Shown one piece after another: positions 1-11,116 of a DNA stretch of 64,000 nucleotides. This stretch comes from Roseomonas sp. OT10 (GTDB lineage Bacteria > Pseudomonadota > Alphaproteobacteria > Acetobacterales > Acetobacteraceae). A program made the position numbers and the translations under genes. The stretch lies in the NCBI RefSeq assembly GCF_020991085.1, contig NZ_CP087719.1, positions 3,988,001 through 4,052,000 of the forward strand. Direction: 5' to 3'. The notes under the pieces were generated by a model that was given only the letters and a program-made list of their open reading frames with translations, made no database searches and was not told where the DNA came from. Position 1 is the stretch's first letter. Every line of letters starts with the position of its first letter.

Positions 1-2512
<2,512 letters not shown>

Positions 2513-2768
2513 GCTCTTGCTATTCTCTCCGAGGCGCCGGGCCCGCGGATATCCTTGGGGACATCCCCGGGGCGCCGGATCAGGCGCGGGACCGAGGCGT
2601 CCCGGAGCCCCCGGATGGCCCGAGGCGGCCGGGGGACGCCCCGTCACGCGCGTGCGGACAGATAGGGGGCGGGCGGGGTGGGGTCAACGAAGCCCTGGGC
2701 CGCCCGGCCATGCACCGTAACACCGCGGCGCCATCCGGAACTTTCCGCGCCGGCATCGCCAGGCCCTG

Positions 2769-3063
2769 CCCCCGGGGGGAAAGGCTCCGCCTTGTCCCCC
2801 CGGCCCCCCTATCCGCCAGGAGCAGAGCCCCTGGCCCCCCTTTCACGGACGCGCCAGCACGCCGGGGGAGCATCGCTCCCCGGCGACTGCGGTGTCCGCA
2901 CGCGCGGCCTTTGATTCTTCTTCGGTTCCCCGCCTGTCCGCGCTCTCTCCAGGTTCAGCCCGCAGGCTGCCCCCTGCCGCGCAGAGCCAACTCCCAGCGG
3001 GGCCCGGGGCCCGCTCGTGGCCCCGGCGGAGGGGGGCATGGGGGGAGGCAGCGCCTCCCCCCG
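2769..3063 (-). repeat. Dispersed hairpin-rich intergenic repeat, copy R1
   Basis: This fills most of the 586-bp gap between secA and mrpG. It is a copy, in reverse orientation, of the repeat also found at 31676, 39889, 53323 and 56336. Read on the minus strand it starts 36 bases after the mrpG stop. Recognisable blocks are a GGGGGAGGC/GCCTCCCCC hairpin, the GGGGCC/GGCCCC hairpin, the GCGCGGACAGGCGGGG block, a GGGGAGC/GCTCCCC hairpin, a CCAGGGGC/GCTCCTGG hairpin and a final G-run/C-run hairpin. No gene is visible in it. Function unknown; a 3'-UTR RNA structure or a mobile non-coding repeat are both possible. Confidence 0.8.
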
Positions 3064-3098
3064 GTCCGCCGCCGGCCAAAGCCCGCGACCGGCCGACT

Positions 3099-3470
3099 TC
3101 ACTCCTCGCGGCGGATCCGGTCCTCCAGCGGGGCCTTGCGCCGGCTCAGGATGCCGGCCAGGGGGTCGCTCTCGCCCAGCCCGACCAGGGTCGCGCCGGA
3201 CATGTAGGCGGCGCGGCCGAGCAGCTGGGCAGAGACGGGCAGGGTCACCAGCATCAGCAGGATGGTCAGGCCGCCGCTGACCGCCGTGCCCCCCGAACCC
3301 TCGGCCAGCATGACGCCGAGAAGGAGCAGGGTGCTGCCCAGCGTGCCGGCCTTGGTGGCCGCGTGCATGCGCTGGAAGGCATCGGGCAGGCGCACGACCC
3401 CCAGGGCGGCGATGGCAAGGAACGCCACCCCGGCCAGCACCAGGGCGATCCCGAGCAGGTCGCGGATCAC
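3099..3470 (-). CDS. mrpG: Mrp Na+/H+ antiporter subunit G
   Basis: Small membrane subunit of the multi-subunit Mrp (Mnh/Pha) cation/proton antiporter, needed for the assembled complex. The 123-residue product has three hydrophobic segments and the MrpG/PhaG landmark VVRLPDAFQRMHAATKAGTLG around residues 25-47, followed by TLLLLGVML. It is the last gene of the leftward operon; its start overlaps the mrpF stop by 4 bases (3467-3470), so translation is probably coupled. The C-terminal tail (RRKAPLEDRIRREE) is charged and cytoplasmic in appearance. The repeat R1 follows directly. Confidence 0.93.
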   Translation of the reverse strand: MIRDLLGIALVLAGVAFLAIAALGVVRLPDAFQRMHAATKAGTLGSTLLLLGVMLAEGSGGTAVSGGLTILLMLVTLPVSAQLLGRAAYMSGATLVGLGESDPLAGILSRRKAPLEDRIRREE

Positions 3471-3760
3471 GGCTCCCCTCCCTCCGGCTCGTCGCCCTTG
3501 CGCTCCAGGAAGCTGGCGAAGGCGCAGGTCGCGACGAAGTTGATCAGCACCAGCCCCAGGGCCACGTCCAGGAAGGCGGCCAGGCCGGTCAGCACCACCA
3601 CCACCCCGGCGAAGCCGACCGCCACGGCGGTCAGCATGTCCAGCGCCACGAACCGGTCGGCGATGCCCGGGCCGGTCAGCATGCGATAGGCGGCGAGGCC
3701 CAGCGGCACGAGCAGCGCCAGCAGCAGCAATGCCGCGGCGCCCGGCAGCAGCCCGGTCAT
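3467..3760 (-). CDS. mrpF: Mrp Na+/H+ antiporter subunit F
   Basis: Subunit F of the Mrp antiporter, 97 residues with three predicted membrane segments. The MrpF signature RMLTGPGIADRFVALDML lies at about residues 26-43, with a conserved acidic residue in the first cytoplasmic loop, and the last helix reads LVLINFVATCAFASFL. It overlaps mrpE and mrpG by 4 bases on each side, so the operon is translationally coupled. Length and motif match the family. Confidence 0.93.
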   Translation of the reverse strand: MTGLLPGAAALLLLALLVPLGLAAYRMLTGPGIADRFVALDMLTAVAVGFAGVVVVLTGLAAFLDVALGLVLINFVATCAFASFLERKGDEPEGGEP

Positions 3761-4131
3761 GTCTCGTCCTCCTCCGCCCGGCGCGGCCCGGGCCCTTCCA
3801 CCATGCGGATCCAGCGCTCGTACATCCGTTTGAAGCGCTCCGCCTCGCGATCCGGATTGTCGGTGTGCAGCAGGTGGACGTAGAGCTTCCGGCGATCCTC
3901 GCTGACGTGCAGGCAGGTGGAGCCCGGGGTCAGCGACAGGAAGTTGGCGAAGATCACCGTCCCCCAGGCGGTGCGCAGCTCCGACGGCACCACGACGATC
4001 GCGGGCAGGGTGGCCGGGCGGCGCAGCACGATCCGCGCCACCGCCAGCGAGGCCACCACCAGGTCGGCCACGAAGATCGCCAGCAGCGCGACGACCCCGA
4101 CGATCCGGCCGGGCCAGGCGAGCGGGTTCAT
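3757..4131 (-). CDS. mrpE: Mrp Na+/H+ antiporter subunit E
   Basis: Subunit E (124 residues) of the Mrp antiporter. Two hydrophobic segments (VGVVALLAIFVADLVVASLA) precede a cytoplasmic domain with the family landmarks TVIFANFLSLTPGS and a later LYVHLLHTDNPDREAERFKR. The start is the ATG at 4131, overlapping the mrpD stop by 4 bases; the much longer open frame upstream is only the antisense-like extension through mrpD and is not coding. Acts with MrpAB, C, D, F and G in Na+ and pH homeostasis. Confidence 0.93.
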   Translation of the reverse strand: MNPLAWPGRIVGVVALLAIFVADLVVASLAVARIVLRRPATLPAIVVVPSELRTAWGTVIFANFLSLTPGSTCLHVSEDRRKLYVHLLHTDNPDREAERFKRMYERWIRMVEGPGPRRAEEDET

Positions 4132-5684
4132 GGCGCGCCCCCCAGGATCAGCGCGCCGGCGCGGGCGGGGGCCACCAGGTGGGCGGCGGCGTCGCGGGAG
4201 AGCAGGGTCATCGGCTCGGCGAAGAGCCCCATCAGCAGCGTCAGGGCGGAGAGGAAGCCGATCGCCGCCAGCATCGTCCCCGGCAGCGGCTGCGGCGCCG
4301 CGCGCGGGCCGGGCAGGTCCTTCCAGAAGGCCTCCATCCAGACTCGTGCCATGGAGAGCAGGGTCAGCAGCCCCACCCAGAGCACGACGCCCGCCAGCAG
4401 GACATGCCCCTGGCGCAGCGCGGCATCCACCACCAGCAGCTTGGCCCAGAATCCCGAGAAGGGCGGCAGCCCGGCCAGGGAGAGCGCCAGCGGGGCGAAG
4501 ATCAGGGCGAAGGCCGGCCGGCCGTACATCAGCCCGCCGCAGCGCTGCAGGTCGAAGCTGCCGCAGCCGCGGCAGATCGCCCCGGCCGCCAGGAACAGCC
4601 CGGCCATGACCACGATGTGGTGCAGCATGTAGAAGACGGCGCCGGACAGCCCCGCCTCCGTCCCCAGCGCCAGGCCCACCAGCATGGTGCCGACGCCGCC
4701 CACGATGTTGAAGGCCAGCAGCCGGCGCAGGTCCCATTGCGCCACGGCGGCCAGCAGCCCGGTCACCATCGTTGCCACCGCGAGCAGCAGCAGCAGCAGC
4801 GTCCCCATCCAGCCCTCGCCCGGCGGCAGGATCAGGGTGAAGACCCGCAGCGCGGCGTAGAACCCCACCTTGGTCAGCAGCCCCGCCATCGCCGCGACGG
4901 CGGTGATGCCGGCCGTGGGATAGGAGGCGGGCAGCCAGGCGAAGAGCGGGAAGAACCCCGCCTTGATGCCGAAGCCGGCCAGGAACAGGCAGGCCGCCAC
5001 CGCCAGGGCGGCCGAGGGCGGCAGCCCGGGCACGACGCGCCCCAGGTCGGCCATGGTCAGCGTGCCCGTCACGCCGAAGAGCAGGGCGATGCCGATGAGG
5101 AACAGCACCGTGCCGAGGATGTTCATGGCGGCGTAGCGCAGCGCGCCCTCGACCTGGGCGGGGCGCCGGTCGAGCAGCAGCAGGCCCATCGCCGCCACCA
5201 GCATCATCTCGAACCAGACATAGAGGTTGAACAGGTCCGCCGTCAGGAAGGCGCCGTTCACCCCGGCCAGCATGCCGAGGAAGAGCGGATGGAAGCCGGC
5301 CCGCTCCTGCCGCGGCCGCAGCTCGGCGCGGCCGTAGAGCAGCACTGCCGCGGCCACCAGCCCGGTCGTCACGGTCAGGGCGGCACTGAGCGGATCGGCC
5401 AGGAAGGCGATGCCGAAGGGCGGGCGCCAGCCGCCGAAGCCGATGGCGATCGGCCCCTGCCCCAGCACGCCGACCAGCAGCGCCACCCCGCCCAGCGCCA
5501 TCAGCCCGACCGCCAGGCCGCACAGCAGCCGCTGTGCCCCGAGCCGGCCCCAGGCCAGCGCCGTGGCGCCGGCGCCCAGCAGCGGGGCGAGGACGGGGGT
5601 CGTGACCAGCAGCGTGGCCCAGACCCCCAGCAGGGCATCCGCCTGCACCGGAGCGTCACCCACGCGGCGGGCCCTCCCCGCCAT
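4128..5684 (-). CDS. mrpD: Mrp Na+/H+ antiporter subunit D
   Basis: Proton-translocating antiporter-like subunit, homologous to NuoM/NuoN of complex I. About 14 hydrophobic segments are visible, with family landmarks LFNLYVWFEMMLVAAMGLL (conserved Glu in the helix), AWLPASYPTAG and GLPPFSGFWAK. The ATG at 5684 overlaps mrpC by 29 bases. An in-frame GTG at 5663, eight bases inside mrpC and preceded by GGGGAGG, is an equally good start and would give about 511 residues. Overlaps mrpE by 4 bases. Confidence 0.93.
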   Translation of the reverse strand: MAGRARRVGDAPVQADALLGVWATLLVTTPVLAPLLGAGATALAWGRLGAQRLLCGLAVGLMALGGVALLVGVLGQGPIAIGFGGWRPPFGIAFLADPLSAALTVTTGLVAAAVLLYGRAELRPRQERAGFHPLFLGMLAGVNGAFLTADLFNLYVWFEMMLVAAMGLLLLDRRPAQVEGALRYAAMNILGTVLFLIGIALLFGVTGTLTMADLGRVVPGLPPSAALAVAACLFLAGFGIKAGFFPLFAWLPASYPTAGITAVAAMAGLLTKVGFYAALRVFTLILPPGEGWMGTLLLLLLAVATMVTGLLAAVAQWDLRRLLAFNIVGGVGTMLVGLALGTEAGLSGAVFYMLHHIVVMAGLFLAAGAICRGCGSFDLQRCGGLMYGRPAFALIFAPLALSLAGLPPFSGFWAKLLVVDAALRQGHVLLAGVVLWVGLLTLLSMARVWMEAFWKDLPGPRAAPQPLPGTMLAAIGFLSALTLLMGLFAEPMTLLSRDAAAHLVAPARAGALILGGAP

Positions 5685-6045
5685 CCGTCCGGTCCCTCGG
5701 GGGCAGGGCGGCCTCCATGACCCGCGTATCGACCGCGCCGAAGATGCCCCGCGCGCGCAGCACCAGCGCCGCCAGGAAGGCGGTGAGGGCGAAGCCGATC
5801 ACGATGGCGGTCAGCACCAGCGCCTGCGGCAGCGCCGCGGCGGCACCGGGTGGCAGGGTGGTCGCGCCCTCGGCGATCAGCGGCGGGGCGGTGGTGCCGG
5901 GCCGCGCCGTCTGGAACAGGATCAGGTTCGTCGCGGTGGAGAGCAGGGACAGGCCCAGCACGATCCGCACCGCGTTGCGCGAGAGCAGCAGGTACAGGCC
6001 GCAGCCGGAGAAGACCGCGGCGGCGAGGCTGAGGAGCCAGCTCAT
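5656..6045 (-). CDS. mrpC: Mrp Na+/H+ antiporter subunit C (NuoK-like)
   Basis: NuoK-like subunit of 129 residues with three transmembrane segments. It begins MSWLLSLAAAVFSGCGLYLL and contains the family block IVLGLSLLSTATNLILF followed by LPQALVLTAIVIGFALTAF. The start ATG at 6045 overlaps mrpAB by 4 bases, and the 3' end overlaps mrpD. Its position between the A/B and D genes is the standard Mrp order. Confidence 0.94.
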   Translation of the reverse strand: MSWLLSLAAAVFSGCGLYLLLSRNAVRIVLGLSLLSTATNLILFQTARPGTTAPPLIAEGATTLPPGAAAALPQALVLTAIVIGFALTAFLAALVLRARGIFGAVDTRVMEAALPPRDRTDGGEGPPRG

Positions 6046-8870
6046 CGCGGCGCCTCCCCCGGCACCGGTTCGCCGTAGAGGCGGAAGAGGAAGGCCAGCA
6101 GCCCGCCCAGCACCACGAGATAGACCCCCAGGTCGAACAGCACGGTGGTGCCCAGCTTGAGCGACAGCCCGCCCAGCGCCGGCTCCACCCAGAGATGGGA
6201 GAGGAAATCGCCCCCGGCGAGCAGGCCGGGGAGGCCGCTCAGCACCACCGCCAGCATGCCGGCGCCCACCAGGACCAGCGGATGCAGGCGCAGGCGCCGC
6301 CGCCCGGCCTCCACCCCGTCCGAGAGGGTGACCACGGCGAAGGCCAGCGCGCCCATCAGCCCGCCCACGAAGCCGCCCCCCGGCTCGTTGTGCCCGCGCA
6401 GCAGCACCACGACCGAGAGGCCGAGCAGGGCCCAGAAGAACAGCTGGCCCATCCGCGAGAAGACGATGGAGGAGCTGCCGCCCTCCCGCTGCGCCCCGGC
6501 GGCGGGGGCGGCGCGGCGCAGCAGCGCCCAGACCACCACGGCGGCCAGGCCGACCACGCTGGTCTCGCCCATCGTGTCCAGTGCCCGGAAGTCCACCAGG
6601 ATCACGTTGACCACGTTCCGCCCGAAGGCCAGGGGATAGGAGGCGGCGGCGTAGAAGTCCGACAGGCGCTGATCGGCGGGCTGCGCCAGCATGGATTGCA
6701 GCGCCAGGAAGACCACCGCGCCGAAGCCCGCCGAGAGCAGCAGGTCGCGCCGGCGCGCCGCCGCGTCCCGCGTGGCGGGCGACGCCAGGGGCAGGCGCAG
6801 CAACACCGCGGCCAGCAGCACGACCAGCAGCGCCTCCACGGCGAACTGGGTGAGGGCCAGGTCCGGCGCCCCGTCCAGCAGGAAGACCAGCGCCGAGGCG
6901 AAGCCGACCAGCCCCACGGCGATCAGCGCGCCCAGCAGGCTGCGCGACCGGGTGGCCATGACCGCCCCCGCCATGCCGATCGCCAGCACCCCGGCCACCT
7001 CCGGCCGGAAGCCGGCGAAGGGGGCGAGCTGGATGCCCCCGGCCGCGACCCCCGCGGCCAGCAGCGCCAGCACCGACCAGAGCAGCACGGAGAGGTCGCC
7101 GCGCAGGTCGGCGCGCCGCACCGCCCGCGCCGTGCCCTCCGCCATGGCTTGCAGCAGCGCCATCCCCTGCTCGTAGCCACGCTCGCCGGCGAAGCGGTCC
7201 AGCGGGCGGAAGCGCGCCATCAGCCGGTGCAGCGGCGTCCAGAAGGCCAGGATCAGGGCGCCGACCAGCACCACCACGCCGGAGAGCGCCAGCATCGGCG
7301 TCAGCCCGTGCCAGAGGGAGATGTCCACCGGCGTCCAGCGCCCCTGCAGCGCCAGCACCGCGGGCTCCAGCACGATGCTGCTCAGCCATTCGGGGGAGAG
7401 GGCGAAGAGCAGGCCGAGCAACGAAAGCAACAGCGGGCCGAGCAGCAGCCCGGCCGTCTCGCCGTGGTGCACCTCCGTGGTGCGGCTTCGGGCCATGAAG
7501 AAGGGGCGCAGGGAGACCACCCCGGCCACGCCCACCATCACCGCGTTCACCAGCACCGCGATGGCGAGCGGCAGCGCGTCCCAGGAGCTTTCCAGCTGCG
7601 CCTCGAACAGGAACTCCTTGGAGATGAAGCCGAGGAAGGGCGGCAGCCCGGCCATGGAGAGAGAGGCGAGCGTGGCGGCCGCGGCGGTCAGCGGCAGGAA
7701 GCGGGCGAGCCCGCCCATGGCGCGCAGGTCGCCGTGGCCGGTGGCGTGGATCACCGTGCCGGCACAGAAGAACAGCGCCGCCTTGTACAGCGCATGCGCC
7801 ACGATGAAGCCGACCATGGCGACCAGCGTGGTCTCGCCGTCCAGGCCGACCAGCATCACCAGGATGCCCAGCGAGGCGATGGTGGAATAGGCCAGCACCG
7901 CCTTGAAGGAGAAGGCGCGCAGCACCTGCACCCCCGCCACGATCATGGTGATGGCGCCCACCGTCACCAGGGCGGTGCGGAAGTACGGCGCCTCGCCCAG
8001 CACCGGCTCGAAGCGGGCGAGGAGGTAGATGCCGAGCTTCACCATGGTGGCGGAGTGCAGGTAGGCGGAGGCCGGGGTCGGCGCCTGCATCGCGTTGGGC
8101 AGCCAGAAGTAGAAGGGGTACTGCGCCGACTTGGTGAAGGCGCCGAGCAGAACGAAGAGCACGACCCAGCCGCTGATCCCCCCCGGTGCCAGGTCCCCGG
8201 CATGGGTGGTGATCTCGGCGAGGGAATAGGTGCCGAACTGCGCCCCCAGCATCAGGATGCCCGCCAGCAGCGCCAGCCCGCCCCCCGCGGTGACCAGCAG
8301 CGATTGGGAGGCGGAGCGGCGCGCGGTGGGGCTGCCGCCCTCGAAGCCGATCAGCAGGAAGGAGAGGAGGCTCGTCAGCTCCCAGAAGACGAACAGGGCG
8401 ATGAGGTTGTCCGACAGCACGGCCCCCAGCATCGCCCCCATGAAGAGCAGGATCAGGGTGTAGAAGCGGGCGCGGGTGCGCCAGGGCTTCTCCTTCAGGT
8501 AGGCGCCGGCATAGACGACCACGAGCGCGCCGATGCCGGTGATCAGCAGCGCGAAGAGCATCGAGAAGCCGTCCAGCCGCAGGTCCAGCCCCACCCCCAG
8601 CGAGGGCACCCAGGGGATCCGGCGCTCCACCACCTCGCCCGCCGCGGTGTAGCGCGACAGGTTCAGCAGGTTCAGGAACAGGATGGCGGGCAGGAGGGCC
8701 AGGGCCCAGCCCGCCTTGCGGTTCACCACGCGGGTGACCGGCCAGGCCACGAGCGCGGCCAGGACCGGAAGAATCAGGAATGCTTCCAAACCGTTGCTGC
8801 CCCCAGCCCTGCGCCCGCCCTCTATCTCTGACCAACCGGGCCGGGGAGCAATGGTTGAGGCAGGCTTCAT
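6042..8870 (-). CDS. mrpA: Mrp Na+/H+ antiporter fused subunit A/B
   Basis: The largest Mrp subunit, carrying the NuoL-like MrpA core and, at its C-terminus, the domain that is a separate MrpB protein in other bacteria (GHNEPGGGFVGGLMGALAF near residues 830-850). Other landmarks are FVFWELTSLLSFLLIGF, HSATMVKLGIYLLARF and GLPPFLGFISKEFLFEA. About 942 residues, the usual size for an A/B fusion. The ATG at 8870 gives a roughly 27-residue leader before the first membrane helix; a TTG at 8789, directly before EAFLILPVL, matches family N-termini better and could be the true start. First gene of the operon. Confidence 0.93.
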   Translation of the reverse strand: MKPASTIAPRPGWSEIEGGRRAGGSNGLEAFLILPVLAALVAWPVTRVVNRKAGWALALLPAILFLNLLNLSRYTAAGEVVERRIPWVPSLGVGLDLRLDGFSMLFALLITGIGALVVVYAGAYLKEKPWRTRARFYTLILLFMGAMLGAVLSDNLIALFVFWELTSLLSFLLIGFEGGSPTARRSASQSLLVTAGGGLALLAGILMLGAQFGTYSLAEITTHAGDLAPGGISGWVVLFVLLGAFTKSAQYPFYFWLPNAMQAPTPASAYLHSATMVKLGIYLLARFEPVLGEAPYFRTALVTVGAITMIVAGVQVLRAFSFKAVLAYSTIASLGILVMLVGLDGETTLVAMVGFIVAHALYKAALFFCAGTVIHATGHGDLRAMGGLARFLPLTAAAATLASLSMAGLPPFLGFISKEFLFEAQLESSWDALPLAIAVLVNAVMVGVAGVVSLRPFFMARSRTTEVHHGETAGLLLGPLLLSLLGLLFALSPEWLSSIVLEPAVLALQGRWTPVDISLWHGLTPMLALSGVVVLVGALILAFWTPLHRLMARFRPLDRFAGERGYEQGMALLQAMAEGTARAVRRADLRGDLSVLLWSVLALLAAGVAAGGIQLAPFAGFRPEVAGVLAIGMAGAVMATRSRSLLGALIAVGLVGFASALVFLLDGAPDLALTQFAVEALLVVLLAAVLLRLPLASPATRDAAARRRDLLLSAGFGAVVFLALQSMLAQPADQRLSDFYAAASYPLAFGRNVVNVILVDFRALDTMGETSVVGLAAVVVWALLRRAAPAAGAQREGGSSSIVFSRMGQLFFWALLGLSVVVLLRGHNEPGGGFVGGLMGALAFAVVTLSDGVEAGRRRLRLHPLVLVGAGMLAVVLSGLPGLLAGGDFLSHLWVEPALGGLSLKLGTTVLFDLGVYLVVLGGLLAFLFRLYGEPVPGEAPR

Positions 8871-8910
8871 CGTCGCCACGCCGTGCTGAAATGCGGCTGG
8901 CCGGAGTTTA

Positions 8911-8952
8911 TAGGAATATTTTCTTGACACAACGCTCCGCCGGCTGCTAGCA
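8911..8952 (+). promoter_or_regulatory. Predicted promoter with phage-type operator (site A)
   Basis: TAGGAATATTTTCTTGACAC at 8911-8930 stands out as AT-rich in very GC-rich DNA. It contains a -35 element TTGACA (8924-8929); the -10 is weak (around TGCTAGCA, 8945-8952). The first 17 bases match the sites at 42087 and 41079 (consensus TAGGAAnATnnTCTTrA). Site A lies between the divergent mrpAB and the GH108 lysis gene (9099), 170 bases before the latter. I infer that a repressor bound here would block RNA polymerase at the -35. Confidence 0.6.
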
Positions 8953-9098
8953 GGCCAGGGCCACCGGGCGAGCCGCGCCCGGCGCTCCCCCCACCCTGCC
9001 CCGCCGCACATGCCCTCCCCTCCCCGGGGCCGGGCCCGCCTGCCCTCGCCTAGTCGGGGGACGGGCCGCGGCGTCGCGCGCCGCCGGAGGCCCCGCCC

Positions 9099-10298
9099 AT
9101 GCCCTTTCCCCTCATCGCCCTCGCCACCACCCTCCTGCCCGAGCTGGTCCGCCTGGTGGCAGGAGACCGGGCAGGAAGCCTGGCCGGAACCGTCGCCGGC
9201 GCGGTGCGCGAGCTGACCGGGACCGACGAGCCCGAGGCCGCCCGGGCCGCGATCGAACGCGACCCGGCCCTGGCCACCCAGCTGCGGCTTCGCCTGGCCG
9301 AGATCGCGCTGGAGCAGGAGCGGCTGCAGCGCGCGGCGGCGGAGCAGGAGCGCCGGGCGGAGCTGGAGACGCTGCAGGCGCGGATGGCCGACCTCGCCTC
9401 CGCCCGCGGCACGATGCTGGAGATGGCGCGCGGGCACAGCCCGCTGGCCTGGGGCCCCGCCCTGGTGTCGAGCCTGGTGGTCGTCGCCTTCTTCGCGGTG
9501 CTGACGCTGCTGATGGTGCTGGACCGCAGCTTCGCGGCCGAAACCGCCGCGCTGGTGAACATCACCATCGGCACGCTCGGCGCGGCCTTCGCCTCGGTGG
9601 TGAACTTCTGGATCGGTTCCTCGCAATCCTCCCGCGACAAGGACCGGATGGTGCAGTCGATGCAGGCGGCGAGCACGGCGCAGATGCAGCACGCCTTCGG
9701 CGCGCTGCGGGACATGGCCGGGACCCTGCCGGCGCCGGAGGAACCGGAGGCACCCCCGGCCGAGGAGCGGTTCGACCGCTGCCTGGAGGTCGTGCTGGCG
9801 AAGGAGGGTGGCTTCGTCGACGACCCGCGCGACCCCGGCGGCGCCACCAACATGGGCATCACCCTGGCGACGCTGCGCGCCTTCCGCGAGGCGGAGGTGA
9901 GCGCCCAGGACGTGCGCGACCTGACCCGGTCCGAGGCGCGCGAGATCTACCGAGCCCGCTACTGGACGCCGATGCGCTGCGCCGATCTGCCGGCCGGGGT
10001 GGATCTGACGGTCTTCGATTTCGGGGTGAATGCCGGGCCGTCCCGTGCCGTGCGGCTGCTGCAGCGCGCGGTGGGGGTGACGGCGGACGGCTCGGTCGGG
10101 CCGATCACCCTGGCGGCGGCGCGGGCCCTGCCGCCCGCCGGACTGGTCGATTCGCTGGCCGAGGCGCGGCTGGCCTACTACCGCGGCCTGGACGGCTACG
10201 CGGCCTTCGGGCGCGGCTGGACCGCCCGGGTGGAGGCGGTGCGGCGCGCGGGCCGGGAGATGGCGCGGAAGAGCGCCACAGAGCCCATGCGGGGGTGA
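9099..10298 (+). CDS. Fused membrane domain and GH108 peptidoglycan hydrolase (endolysin)
   Basis: A 399-residue protein of two parts. Residues 1-175: a charged helical stretch (about 45-100), then two hydrophobic segments (about 114-140 and 150-172) as in small phage holin-like proteins. Residues 225-390: a GH108 N-acetylmuramidase domain with the motif KEGGFVDDPRDPGGATNMGI, putative catalytic Glu236, then a PG_binding_3-type end (VGVTADGSVGPITLAAA). GH108 enzymes cut the glycan chain of peptidoglycan and include phage endolysins and secretion activators. The combination suggests a self-tethered lysis protein. It stands alone between mrpAB and tRNA-Arg, but its promoter shares an operator with the phage cluster at 41-54 kb. 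Confidence 0.85.
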   Translation: MPFPLIALATTLLPELVRLVAGDRAGSLAGTVAGAVRELTGTDEPEAARAAIERDPALATQLRLRLAEIALEQERLQRAAAEQERRAELETLQARMADLASARGTMLEMARGHSPLAWGPALVSSLVVVAFFAVLTLLMVLDRSFAAETAALVNITIGTLGAAFASVVNFWIGSSQSSRDKDRMVQSMQAASTAQMQHAFGALRDMAGTLPAPEEPEAPPAEERFDRCLEVVLAKEGGFVDDPRDPGGATNMGITLATLRAFREAEVSAQDVRDLTRSEAREIYRARYWTPMRCADLPAGVDLTVFDFGVNAGPSRAVRLLQRAVGVTADGSVGPITLAAARALPPAGLVDSLAEARLAYYRGLDGYAAFGRGWTARVEAVRRAGREMARKSATEPMRG

Positions 10299-10358
10299 TC
10301 CGGCGCGGATGGCTGGGGGGCTTCCCCCTTGTGGCCACCTGCGCTAGAGGGAGGACGG

Positions 10359-10435
10359 GGACCCGTAGCTCAGCTGGATAGAGCGTTGCCCTCCGAAGGC
10401 AAAGGTCGTACGTTCGAATCGTATCGGGTCCGCCA
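10359..10435 (+). tRNA. tRNA-Arg (anticodon CCG)
   Basis: Complete cloverleaf: acceptor GGACCCG pairs with CGGGTCC, D arm GCTCAGCTGGATAGAGC, anticodon stem TTGCC/GGCAA with loop CTCCGAA (anticodon CCG), T arm with TTCGAAT, and an encoded CCA at 10433-10435. The DNA immediately downstream turns AT-rich and phage-like, so the 3' end may have served as an integration site, although I see no second copy of it. Confidence 0.97.
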
Positions 10436-10469
10436 ATTTTTCAAAGACTTAGGTGTATTCCTAGTTGCT

Positions 10470-10499
10470 CTACCTTGGCGCAAGGTACCACCAAGGTAG
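10470..10499. repeat. Inverted repeat just after tRNA-Arg
   Basis: CTACCTTGG (10470-10478) is mirrored by CCAAGGTAG (10491-10499), with partial extension outward (GCTCTAC ... GTAGAGC). It lies in the short AT-rich stretch between tRNA-Arg and the leftward small ORFs. It could be a recombinase site, an operator, or a terminator for the leftward ORFs; there is no T-run to favour the last. Confidence 0.4.
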
Positions 10500-10535
10500 C
10501 AGTAGAGCAGCAGATGGCGGATGCCTCCGTCTCCA

Positions 10536-10784
10536 TTAAGGGCTCCGCAGCCAGGACAGCGCGCTCGGCTCCGCTAGCTCTGCCGGGACAGACAACAGCC
10601 GCTCCGCTACCGCGTCGAGGATCGCCACGGCCTTGGCGTTGGTCAGGACCCCTGCCTTCTGACCGATCTTCACAGCTTCCAGGGCTGCCATCACTCCCTC
10701 CCCATACTTAAGAGAGAGGTCCGTTACCCTGGCCCCGCCCCTGGCGACTCGTGGGCTCTGCTTCTGCTTCGGCTTCCGCATCAC
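10536..10784 (-). CDS. Small phage-type hypothetical protein
   Basis: Eighty-two residues, no named family recognised. A basic N-terminus (MMRKPKQKQSPRVARGG) is followed by a helical part, AGVLTNAKAVAILDAVAERL, that resembles the C-terminal halves of the next two upstream genes (AGNLTDAHADGLNRVLADNL and GGVTSADVGKLHRVLAARL). The three look like paralogous fragments of one family. Start overlaps the stop of its upstream neighbour by 4 bases, so the ORFs form a leftward operon. Function unknown. Confidence 0.55.
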   Translation of the reverse strand: MMRKPKQKQSPRVARGGARVTDLSLKYGEGVMAALEAVKIGQKAGVLTNAKAVAILDAVAERLLSVPAELAEPSALSWLRSP

Positions 10785-11116
10785 TCAGCCCTTCCAGCTT
10801 TGAGGGTGAGGACAGGCGGTGCAGCTTCCGGGGCGATCAGGCAAAGGTTATCCGCCAGAACCCGGTTCAACCCGTCCGCATGGGCGTCCGTCAGGTTCCC
10901 CGCTTCGGCCGCGTCGGCACATTCGATCAGGACAAGGCGGATATTCTCGGCGGCCTGTTGAGCGGGTCCGCCCCCTTCTGACATCGGCGGAAAGGTGCGT
11001 ACGAGCCGCAGGGTCCAGGCATCCCGATCAACGGTCAGGGTGTGAGGGCCGAGGGAGAAGGTGGCCTCCCTTGGCTGCGCCTTCCACAGCCGCTCCCGAA
11101 TCCTGGCCAACATCAA
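10781..11116 (-). CDS. Small phage-type hypothetical protein (DUF5681-like second half)
   Basis: A 111-residue protein with DRDAWTLRLVRTFPP near residue 30 and a C-terminal GLNRVLADNLCLIAPEAAPP. The neighbouring gene has DRDAATLRLLLERIFP and KLHRVLAARLSIIAPGAKPP in the same order, so this protein corresponds to the second half of the DUF5681-type neighbour without its GNPGGRPKG head. ATG ATG at the start; the second ATG is equally possible. Overlaps both neighbours by 4 bases. Confidence 0.6.
   Translation of the reverse strand: MMLARIRERLWKAQPREATFSLGPHTLTVDRDAWTLRLVRTFPPMSEGGGPAQQAAENIRLVLIECADAAEAGNLTDAHADGLNRVLADNLCLIAPEAAPPVLTLKAGRAE

Noticed and set aside
2710-3207. Overlapping plus- and minus-strand ORFs within the intergenic repeats (also at 40058, 56286 and elsewhere)
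   Set aside because: Translations differ between repeat copies and are Pro/Arg/Gly-rich; conservation follows hairpin pairing, not codons.
6195-8831. Open frame of 878 codons on the plus strand (Gln/His/Arg-rich)
   Set aside because: Antisense shadow of mrpAB; composition is that of mirrored GC-rich codons, and the opposite strand encodes a clear membrane protein.
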